Source: Pseudoips prasinana (lineage: Eukaryota; Arthropoda; Insecta; Lepidoptera; Nolidae). From it: DNA of 64,000 nucleotides. The notes beneath the pieces were generated by a model. The model did not search any database. It worked only from the letters and a program-made list of their open reading frames with translations, and had not been told where the DNA came from. Numbering within the stretch: the stretch's first letter is position 1; each line of letters begins with the position of its first letter. Of the stretch, positions 23,601 through 35,600 are shown one piece after another. The DNA lies in contig OX621240.1 of the NCBI GenBank assembly GCA_951640165.1, forward strand, positions 5,840,713 through 5,904,712, read 5' to 3'. Made by a program: the position numbers and the translations under genes.

Positions 23601-26600
23601 TACCTTGAGCGTTTGTATACCGTTAATACTCATACATACAATTTTAAATGTAAGACATGTCTTAATAAAAATCCCGATAGTAAGCGTATGTAAGATCGGA
23701 CAGGTATTGCGAGATCTAGGTTGAAATGAGTAGTGTTTTCAAACTGATTACTGACATAAGTGAATAACGCGCAAAGTTTCGATTCATTTAGAAACCTATT
23801 ATATTTAGGATTACAAAGTAATACATTAGTATGTTTTAGAGTATTTAAACTTTGATAAAGAACTGATTGAATTTTCAGAGGATTTTTGTCATTATGACCA
23901 CACATTATTATGACATAGTCGTATACGCTAAAGTCTTTACATGTTTCAGCACAGGTTTCGAGAAGTTTATCTGCCGTGGCGCACGATTTGTTTATGGACG
24001 ACACTAAATATGAGGGACCTGCATGTTTTTGTAGAAGGTTTCTTAGATATGAAGAATGTGACACGTAGGAGTCCGAAAATATCAGAATTCGGTAACGTTT
24101 TTCCTTTTTAAATTGGACGTTGAAATCAAGATTTTTGGATGGTTTTTTGTTCATGTTCATCATACTGCATTGGTTAGGAATTATAGTATTTTCATGACTT
24201 TTGGCGCCCTCTGTGATATTTGGTTCCAAGTTATATGACGTATTGTTCGTGTTTGTAGTAATATTTAAATCATCATAGCTATTATTAAGGCATATATTGG
24301 ATGGGATCGGATTTTTCTTCTTCCGGGATTCCGAAACACGCAAGTTTCTCTCTCGTTTTTTTGATGTTTTTTTAAAATCTGTAGAATTAGTACAAATCAA
24401 TTTCAATTGATCGATTTTACACTGTTGACAGGATATAATTTTTTGAAGAGAACAATTTTCAGAATTTAAAATGTCTATTTCACCCTGGGATCTTTCCAAT
24501 TCCATTCTAAGTTGCATCAGTTCATTTCTCAATTCATCTACTTCGTTATTCAGTAAAACTCTCGATAGATCGGGGAGACTTCGCCCAGTATCGGAGCAGC
24601 TCAGAGTAGAGGTATTCATGGTGTCCTCATGGCTAGGTGTTTCAAAATTATTCCTGTTTTTGGATCTAATAGTGATATTTTTCCCACATGAATCCATTTT
24701 GTAATTGTGCAGCAGTGAGCAAGTATTTATTCTTTCTTGTTATTATGATACCAGTACTCACTCAATGTCGGTAACTGAGGCCGTGTCCAAAAGGTCTTAA
24801 GCGCCGTGCATTTGGTGTCACTTACGCGTTTCGATTGATTGCTGTTCACTTTCAAATATGGACGTTACTTTTTATTTTTGTCAATTTGTTTTTGTAATTA
24901 TCACTATAAAACACTAGGAACTGATTATAGACACTATTTAAAACTTGTATTATAACTTTATTATAACTGTTATATAATTAAAATTACGTGACTGGCGGTT
25001 TTAACACTGAATACATATATTTAATTGGGAGCAATGTTAAAACGTGACTATTGAGTATTGTGACGGTACCACAATCTTCCTAGTGAGGGACGGCTAAACT
25101 TGAAACTAAAGCCGAACGTGTGCTTCCAATACGAAAGGAAGCTTTTGTTACCCGATTCGCACTTTGCTGGTATTTACGTTCACGCTTCTGAATCAATAAT
25201 AATAATATAAGCGTGGTTGGTAAATGCTTGCTTTGCACGCCGCAGGTCGTGGGTTCGATTCCCACCCAGGACAGATATTTGTATGCATGAAAATGTCTGT
25301 TTGTCCTGCGTCTGGGTGTAAGTATGTATCTATTTACAAAATAAACGTCGTATATTTGTTATATATCAGTTATCTGGTTTACATAGTACAAGCTCTGCTT
25401 AGTTTGGGATCAGATGACCGTGTGTGAATAATGTCCTAAGATATAATTATTATTATAATGTCATGGGACATTATTCACTCACGGCCAGATAACTGATATA
25501 CTACATAGACTACCTTTTCTTTCGTAAATAGATACTTATATGGATAATTACAACCAGACTCTTGACAAACAGACATATTCATGCACACAAATATCTGTCC
25601 TGGCTGGGAATCGAACCCACAACCTGCGGCGTGAAAGGTAAGCATCTAGCAACCACATCGACCGGCCGTCAACGTTTAAAAGTAAAATCTCACCAGTATT
25701 AGTAAGGTTAGTATCCCCCCACGGGCCATTCCTTCCCAATATCTCGTAGAGAATAATACCGAAGGAGTAGACGTCGCCCTTCTGCGAGCCTCTGGGGGAA
25801 GGGTTGGGGTCTCGAAGCAGTTCTGGAGCCCGCCACAGCATTCGTCTCTCCGTACGTAAGGCATCCTCTGCGTCGGAGCAACCATCTGAGAAAGAACATT
25901 TATATATTATTGTGAACTATCCATTTTATTGTTTAACATATTCTCTACCTTATTTTATTGATATAGTCTACTGTTGTCAATCAGCGTGATATTATGTTAA
26001 ACAGCTTGCAACCAATATCTGGAGTAGTTTATTATACGGATCTTGTAGCAACAAGGAACAACTTCCGTGCGTTTAAGCGTTTTTGCCATACCTACTATTG
26101 GAATCAAATATAACAGCTCACTTAGGACCCTTAAATTGATCCTCGGTGCTTTTGCAGCTGGCTTCTCTAGTTGCAAATCTCTCATTTTATGAGGCTATAG
26201 CCTCTTTACATCATTCTGTCTCCCGCTTTGCTCTGGAGGGAAGTGGAACTATTCATTTTCTAACTCCTCCTTTTTTCTGTTTCTGATTAAATTCGTTGCG
26301 GGATCCAAGACAGTTAAAGCGATTCCCCGGGACATGCCTGAGCTTCACCGCTCAGTGTCATTTCATTGTGTGCCACTGTTGATCCTGGCTTACAGGAGTT
26401 GCAGTGGTGGGTAAGAGGGAGGGACTAGTCCCGTTATAAAAAAAAAAAAATATAGTCTACCTACTGTTCAATTGACGCTAACATTTTGTATTATATAATT
26501 TAATGCCTTATAAAATTCTTTTCTTTTCTTTTTAGAAGACAACACCCGCACTAGGGAATCTAATCCCTGTGTCGCGGGGTATTTACAAACATATAATAGA

Positions 26601-29600
26601 CGGACACAAATTAAAATGTGTCATTATTTACATTTACTGATATAATTAATGTCCTGTTAGTCGCATTTTGACTCTGGTGGCCAGTCTTATATGAGACTAA
26701 CCATCTACGCGGTGCCTATTATAGTGCACAACTGGGCCTCTAGCACGAGTTCCTGCAGTTTACTTACTCGATCACACGTACAGTTTCTCCCATACATTGA
26801 GCACCAGCACCTCTCGCGGAAACTATTAAGAACTAAAATTCTGGTGCTCAATGTATGGGACGAAACTGTTCGTGTGATCGAGTAAGTAAACTGCAGGAAC
26901 TCGTGCTAGAGGCCCTGTATCCGAAAACAAAAAAAAACCGATGAACTTGAGAACCTGCTCATTTTGAAGTCGTTTAAAAAGCACTCTCTATTCCTATTGT
27001 TCCTCTCATTATCATTAGTTTTATATGCTCTCTAACAGGGATGTTATGGATATATAATTTCGGATCCGGATATGGATATGGATATTGGTAAAATATAATA
27101 TCGGTTACGGTTACGGTTATGGATATTGAATTATTTCGGATTATCCGATTGTTTCGGTTACGGATATTAAATGTTTAAAGAACTGTAAAATGAAATACAA
27201 AAAAGATTATATTCGACTTTAATTGTACCTTGTAGGTTTTGCAATCTGTCTTACAGCTACTCGTTTTGAAGTGTTATATAGGTAACTAATTAAATGCAAA
27301 ATCAAATATAACGTTCGTAATTTGTTATATACGAATCAACATCTTTATAAAAAGTATAACCCGTACGAATTAGATGTGCACCTCGCGCTGTGACGTTATT
27401 AGGTAGCGGGAGAGGTGTCGCATTCCAGCGGAGTGCACAGTTGATTCGTATGAGTGTAATGTGTATTTATTTAGTTAGACTCCGACCTATCCGAAACTAT
27501 CCAAAACTTTTATTTCGGATTCGGTTACGGTTACGGATATTTTTTTATTTCGGATATCCGATAGTTACGGTTACGGATATGGATATCCATAACAACACTG
27601 ATCTCTAAGGCACGGTGGTGTAAAACCGCCAACTTTCAGACGTTTCGTCGCGTATGGTTACATTTGCAATTCGTAAAGTGACTGAAAAACCGTCATAAAC
27701 GCTGTCGGTCAAAGCGCCGATTGCTCCATATTGCGAACGGTTAAGTTTACATAATTTTCTAATCGGAAACGGTTAAATTAGCAAAAAAAAAAATGAAATT
27801 ATGAAATAAGTTCACGTAGCTTATGTTAGAAGAGTGGTCATAAACGCTAGATACCCTCTATTGTGGAAAAAGAAAACGAGCAATGGTATAATGATTTATA
27901 CTTTTGACGGTCCACTATTTTGACGAATGCTATTTTGACGAATTGCTTAGGTGACAGTGTGCTATTTTGACGAATTGCTAAGGTGACAGTGTGCTATTTT
28001 GACGAATTGCTAAGGTGACGGTGTGCTATTTTGATCCTTTGCGATTTTCATGACATTGACAAATTGCGAATACACTACGAAACGCAGACTACTACTAAAC
28101 TGTAAAATAGCAATATCACTTTTTGGCCCGAACCGGGTTTTCAATACAGGACCTCGTTCACTGCGACTCAATACACAACCATTAGCCTAACGGGGCAACT
28201 GATAATTACGATATTAATAATAACTTACACACTTTATTTAACCAAAGTCCATGTTGACCTATAAAGAGTTTCCGGTTAAATGAACACAGTAATAAAATGC
28301 GGCCATGAGCTTGTTTGAAAAGCTTTTATCGCCGGTTACCTGGTTTTAAACAACGAAATATATTTCGGCAGAGGTTCAATTTAATATCAAGCTAGTTTCG
28401 CGGTAGTGTGAACCACTGCAGATAATGAAGCTCTGGTTTCCATAGTACAAGCTCTGCTTAGTTTGGGATCAGATGGCCGTGTGTAAATAATGTCCCAGCA
28501 TATTATTATTATTAATTCTCAGGTTTTTACTTTTTATGTTGGGTCAAAATGACTGCACATGTGGCGCGGTGGCTAAGACAATCGCCTCGCCGCTTCGTGT
28601 CGCTTGTTCGAGTCCCGTGCCGGACAACTATTTGTGTGACCAATAAATAGTTGTTCTGAGTCTGGATGTAATTTGTGCCGTCTATTATATGTTTGTAAAG
28701 TACCGCGCGACACAGGAATTAGATTCCCTAATGCGGGCTTGTCTATAATAAAAAAATGATAAAGATTATGAGACATTTTCTGACAAGAAAATTATTAGGT
28801 ATTATATATTAATTTGTGATATCCTATGCCTGTGCCACGGACAGCATGTTAATTTTGATAATTATATACATAACACTTCCATAGACATATATTTTGTGCA
28901 ACAATGTAATTGTTTTAATAGTTTTCTGTTGGCTGTAATTCCTATATGGACACAGATAAAAATTTTTAGCGATATGCCTGTTACTATGGTCAAGCAGCAA
29001 TTATAGCAGAGTTCGCCAACGACGGACACGTCGCGGAGGACATCATCATTGCCCGTGGATTTAGATATTTACGATTCGATTATCCGTTACACTTTGAGTA
29101 ACTTTGGAGCCTCAAAAAAGGTTTACAGTATATTTCATACGTACATTATGACACCACTATTCACGGGTGAGGACTATGCCTATATACAGTTTCGTAAATT
29201 TCACCTAACATCAGCTTTCGATATTTTTCTCGTTCTGTTGAACATTTCTGGTTCAGTTTTTTTGTGATAAAAAATTAGCATAGTTTAACCTAATACCCTA
29301 AAAAGTATTTGTTTATCTGATCATTGCAGAACTGACTTAGAATTTATTAGAAAGTTCAAAATTTGGGTTTGAGCTCAGGACTCATAAATTTTCTAAGAAT
29401 CTCAAAACAAAAATCGTAGAACATACATGGGGGTGATTCGGATATTACTCATCATAAAGTTTCTAAATTTTGCGTTTGAATGTCAACTCCTCGACCATCC
29501 TGTATATAGATAGCGTAATGTCCTGAATATTCATTCTTCTATCGTATCTATTCTATCGTGGAACGCCATCAAATGATACAAAGCAAAAGTAGTTGACTTA

Positions 29601-32600
29601 TAATTATATAAGCTTCCTAAAAACAAAACAAAGTCTAGTACTCCAGTAAATTAATCCTACATTAAGCCTAGTCGTGCGACGCACTCGTTTGACCGTGACT
29701 AATCTGTCATAGCACAGATTACCGTGTCAGAAAATGAAGACAGATTTGCTCTTGTTATTATATTCATGAAAATCAAATCAGTCTTAATTGTAAAAGCTTG
29801 TAATTATGTAATACGTTGTAATATGTATTCTGTGGTTGTGTATCTATGCCTCTGTTGTGTGGTATGTTGTGTTCACTTCGATAAGAACAAACATTAGTTT
29901 TCCGTTTTTCGACCAACTAACTATGAGATGTTTAAGTATTTGGTCAAGTTAAGTGAACTCCAAATATATTTAAGGCCTGTCTACGGCAAAATTGTGTCTT
30001 TTTCTGCAGGTGTTTAGCCAAAGCCATGCTACCAGGTTCATATTGCAAAAAATAAGACTGTGTGAAATAATTTAATTGAACCCAAAACACTTTTCATCAT
30101 CATCATCATATCAGCCGAAAGACGTCTGCTGGACAAAGGCCTCCCCCAAAACACTTTTAGTTTGGCTATATTTTTGACGATAGAAAAACATCATAATCAC
30201 TTCAAAAATACTACATGCTTAAATAAAACAAAAGGATCACCACTAAATACAACGAAAAAATACTATTCAGTCTAAATTGTTATGTTATACGTGAGGCGCA
30301 CTAAAAATAAGATAATTCAAAGATTATCTGTGCTTGTTGGAAATAAACCCTTGTATCTTTCTTTCCTTAACTTCGATACATTTTTTCATACAAATAAACC
30401 ATTTTTGTGAATAAATGTTTTTTTTTTGTTATAATAATAACATAATAATATCTAGGGACAATGTCACACAGATCATCCTAGCCCCAAACTAAGCAAAGCT
30501 TGTACTATGGGTACCAGGCGACGATATACATACTTATATAGATAGATAAATACTTAAATAATAGGTCTTTACCTATGAAATTGCCGTTTTGTATGAAAAA
30601 ATTTAAACGAATTTTTTTCATGAATTTTTTTATTTGTATTAATCGAAGTAATCACCCATGCAATCAATGCATCTTTGCCATCGCAGTGGCAGTTTATTGA
30701 TGCCCTTCTTAAAGAAATCAGCTGGACGGGAGGCAACAAATTCTTCAAAGGCATTTTGTACTGCCTCTCGGGTATTGAATTTTTTTCCCGCCAAGAAGTT
30801 ATCCAAATTCTGGAAAAAGTAGTAGTCTGTAGGCGCAAGGTCTGGTGAGTAGGGCGGATGACGGAGAGCTTCCAACCCCAGTTCTTGCAACTTGGAGACC
30901 GTCTGCTGTGCAGTATGAGGTCGCGCGTTGTCGTGCAGGAGCAGCGGAGACGAGCGATTGACCAATGCTGGTTGGAGATGCGCCAGCTTCTCCATCATTG
31001 TGCTCAGTTCTTCACAGTACACATCTGCAGTAATGCTCACCCCGTTTGGTAAGAAGCTGTGATGAATCACACCGGCGCTAGACCACCAAACAGTGACCAT
31101 CACTTTTCTAGGGGTAAGTTTTCGTTTAGGGCATTGTTTAGGTGCTGAACCAGGATCCAACCAACTTGCTGAGCGCTTGCGGTTATCAAACAGAATCCAT
31201 TTTTCATCGCAGGTAACAATGCGGTTCAAAATTCCTTCATTTGTGTGTCTGTTGAGCAGTGCAAGGCACGTCTCGACGCGTACTTCGCGCTGGCGATCAT
31301 TGAGTTCGTGGGGCACCCATTTGTCAAGCTTTTTTACCTTGCCAATTTGACGCAAATGGACCAATATTGTTTTGACGCTAACGTCGAAAGCTGCTGCTAA
31401 TTCAGCCGTAGATTGTGTATCATCAGCTTCCACAACCGCCTTTAATTCGTCATTGTCGACCAAAGTCTTCGGACGACCGCGAGGTTCATTTTTCAGGTCG
31501 AAATTTCCAGAACGGAAGCGAGCAAACCAATAACAGGTGGTGCGTTGGTTTGTAGTGTTAGCTCCGTAAACGTCGTTGATGTTGCGTGCCGCTTGTGCCG
31601 CGTTGCTGCCACGACGGTACTCATATTCCATAATTACTCGAATTTTTAACGTATCCATGATGACGAAAAAGATTGAAATGCGATGAAAATGTAACACTAA
31701 TCAATAAAGAAATGACTACTTTTGGAAAAAAGAATCCATGTTTTTAAAATAAAATTAATTTGAAATTAGAATTCTTAGCCAAACAAAAATTATTTTGATT
31801 TGAAATGGCCAGTACTGCAGAACGGCAATTTCATAGGTAAAGACCTAATACATAGAAAACATCCATGACTCAGAAACAAATATTCGTGCTCATCCCACAA
31901 ATATTTGCACTTACCGGGATTCGAACCCAGGACCACCAGCTTCGTAGGCAAGAGCCACCAACTAGGCTACGGTGACCGTTACAAAAATGGCACCACTCCT
32001 CCGTGGTAACCTCGGAAACATGCTAATTAACAGTTCTTGCTGTAAATGAAAATCGTCGAGGACATTATTTCATAATTAACTTAAGTGCTCAACTTGTGAA
32101 AACAAGAATAAGTCGCCTGGTGCCACTTCAGTACTGTTTGCCGGATAAACCTCGTTTGACATTTTTCCCTTTGAATAATTCGTTTGTTTGGCTTGCAGTG
32201 TTAGTTTGTGTGTGTGTCTGTCTAGAGTTATTGTTTATTTTACTGAGTTCTTTAATAACTTTCGTCAATCAAGTGGCTGTGTACTAATTTGTTAGTTAGT
32301 TTAATCATAATTGAAGCAACCATCAGGTTAGCGGTAGACCGCATACTTATCGCTGGTTGGTTTCGTCTCACTTGGAAAGATCTAAACTGTCGGTTGCTGC
32401 TTCGCTTTGGGATCGTAGATCTATAATTAGGCAAGTTTTAATTAACTATTCGCGATCGTCGACGTAACGTAACGTAACTCATGCAATTGTCTGTATATGT
32501 ATATATAATATTTATTAGTTTATTATAATATATGTATTTGTGTATTCTATATATCCTTAGATTTTAAATATTTTTTCTCACTGTCCCAATAGTGCACCTA

Positions 32601-35600
32601 CCATGCTTTTCTCTGCATCACCCCAAGGTTGACTGGCAGAGAATGCCTTTGGCATTAAGTCCGCCTCTGTACATTTTTGTGCATGAAGTATAAAAAATAT
32701 TAAAAAAAAAAAAAAAATTAATTGTCGACCCTTAGTTGATATATCCTATCTACATTGCCATTAATTTAGCATTTCGTCATTTATATTATATTAGCACGGT
32801 CACGTAGTGATAGAAAATCAAGTTTTCGCGCGTAGAATTCTGTACGCCTTTGTATTTCAAGATCAACCGGAAGCATACCCGCTAGTAATAATAATAATAA
32901 TAATAAATCATGTAATTCAGACACAGTCCATATTATTTGTTAGTAATACATCTTATAAACTAGTGTTAGTAATAATGATTGTTCTACAGGCTTTACATAG
33001 GAATATCAATGCCTACCGTTGGCTTTTGCAACAATTTATGTCGAGCAGACCCCATGGTATCCCTATCAGCCCACACAAGCGAGGCATAGCATATACATCC
33101 AAGATAGGTTTCCCCGCAAATGACTCTAGAAGTATTAAAGGATTAGTGCCGCTGATATATTTCTTTTTATATCAGAGGTCGACAAACGAGCAAGTGGGTC
33201 ACCTGATGGTAAGTGATCACCGCTGCCCATGGACACTCGCAACACCAGAGGTGTCGCGGGTGCGCTGCCTGCCTTTAAAAGTCAGCAAACAAGTGTTGCT
33301 GACCCTTCCCCCCACACAACATTAAAATTATTAATGTTATTATTAAGGAGTGTCTTCTGTAAGGTGGAGGTACTTCCCCAGTCGGGCTGCTCTTTAAGCG
33401 AATGAACGCTATGCCCTACCTCTACTAAAATTTATACTTATAAGATAAAACATTGTCTACTTACACTTCAAATTATGGAGTCCATAATCAGCTATCTGCA
33501 ATACCCATCTGCTGTCCACCAGACAGTTACTTGAAGTCAGATTCCCATGTGAAATCAGCGCCGAATCATGAAGATATGTCAGGCCTCTCAGCAAGTCTGC
33601 AACGAGGCTTGCAACGAACATATCATCCAGGTGCAGGTCTCTATCAGCCAGGACTCGGGCTAAGGATCCTCTGGAGCAGTAAGCGGAGACGATGCATGTC
33701 GAACCACTTTCCACGCATACCCCTACGAAAGCCGTCAGGTTCTCGTGACGTAGTTCGCGGATCTGTTAAAATAACAAAAAAATATTATTATTAAACAGTT
33801 TTAATCTAAACATATAATAAAATCGTAGGAAAGTCAAAACTGTACGTTGAATATTTTTTTAAAGGAGACTTGGGGCGTGATCTGAATCGATATCGAAGCC
33901 AAAAATTTAGTTTTTAGAATTTTTGTCTGAGTGTCTGTTTGTCTGTATGTATGTCCGGGCTAAACTCCAAAAGTACTGCATGGATTTACTTCAAATTTTG
34001 CATGAATATTACCAAGAGGTCGGGTCAACATATAGGCTACATATTATCACCTACAGGGGAGGAGCAGTGATCATTTATAAAGTTTAACGCGGGTAAACCG
34101 CGGAGCACAACTAGTCTAGAATAAATTCGTATCCATGCAATCGCAATCATCAATTGGACGAGCGGCCCTAGTATATTAACGTAGAGCAACAGTTACACAA
34201 ATCGCTCTTAAAATCTATCCTCTTAAACAATAAAAAAATTCAACAGCTGTAGAAAACCGGCCAAGTGCGAGTCGGACTCGCGCACGAAAGTTTCCGTACC
34301 ATTATCTATAAAGACGAGCAAAAAAATCTCGTTTGTTGTATGGGAGCCCTTTAAATATTTATTTTATTTTGTTTTTTAGTACATATTTGTTGCGTGTAGT
34401 ATGTTTTTAGTGTTATATGTCACTTGAAAATCTCAATTGTCTAACTATCACGGTTCATGACATACAGCCTGGTGACAGACAGACGGACAGACAGAGAGCG
34501 AAGTCTTAGTAATAGGGTCCCATTTTACCCATTGGGTACGGAACCCTAAAGAGATAACAATATAATAAAAGGCTAAAAGCCGCGCGAATAGGTAAAATTA
34601 TATATTAGTTATGACCTTCTGTGAACATCTATACATATAAAAAAACTTGTGTGTACTTATGTACACGCGTTAGAAGTTATACTTCTTAATATACAACTTG
34701 AACATAGTTATAAATTTTCATACCACCTAGAACTAACGTCATGCTGTTATTTTTACGATGCGCGCGCATCGTAAAAATTCACTTTCATACCACCTAGAAC
34801 TAACTTCATGCTGTTAAATTTTTTGGTGTCGGTGTGCGCGCGCATCTTAAAAATTCACTCTCATCAATTTTCTCCATCGCGCCAAAAGAAGTATAACTTC
34901 AATAAAATAGTAGGAAAGTCAAAACTGTACATGAAATATTTCTTAAAAAGGATTCCTGGTGCATGATACAGCAGACATCGAAGCCAAAAATATAGTTTTT
35001 AGAATTTTTGTCTGTGTGTCTGTATGTATGTCCGGGCTAAACTCAAAAAGTACTGCATGGATTTACTTATAATTTTGCATGATAATTTCTAAAAGGTCGG
35101 GTCAACATATAGGCTACATATTATCACGCTATCACGTAGGGGGGAGGAGCTATGATAATTTATAAAATTTAACGCGGGTAAAACCGCGGGGCATAGCTAG
35201 TTACTTATATAAATAAATCCTAATAGGTTAGAATATTTTGAAATAAGGCTTTAGCTTTACATGCTCTCCCAGGCACATACAGACTAATCGCATCGCCTTG
35301 GTTGCCATCTAAATTCATAATTGGTAAGTGGTGCTGTGACCTCGAAGAACTTTATTTCATCCCATGGGGAGCGCAGGCGTCGACCCGAGTGAACAACTCC
35401 ATTGTGGAAATCTTTTGGGGATGCCTATGTCCAGCAGTGGATGTCATTGAGCTGACATGATGAAGAGGTACTCATGGCCTGGTGCCCTCACAGATTAAGT
35501 GATCAGCGAGGTTGAGCTCTTAGGATCTCGGTCAGTCTTTAAACGGGTGACCGGATAAGTAGTTTAAGCGTCTCCGTACTAAGAGGTCATGTTAAGCTAT

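Larger units (their letters stand above)
20436..24990 (-). mobile_element. CR1/Jockey-group LINE, nearly full-length
   Basis: A minus-strand non-LTR retrotransposon with ORF1, ORF2 and a 3' end made of repeated ctatgt (plus strand catagacatagacatagac at 20438-20466). A second 3'-terminal fragment of the same family is at 37597-37640 (ctgtacacagtttctggcaat, then tctatgtctatgt). The 5' limit is uncertain (somewhere around 24700-25020). The open ORF2 suggests recent activity. Confidence 0.85.
30443..31980 (-). repeat. SINE-A copy split by mariner
   Basis: The left part 30443-30560 ends tacttaaata; the right part begins at 31851 with catagaaaacatccatgac. Joined across the TA they give the normal SINE-A sequence. 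The mariner is therefore younger than this SINE-A. Confidence 0.9.

Noticed and set aside
32807..33325. 172-codon plus-strand open frame
   Set aside because: It includes an (aat)n run and extends into the R3 repeat; no domain is recognisable.
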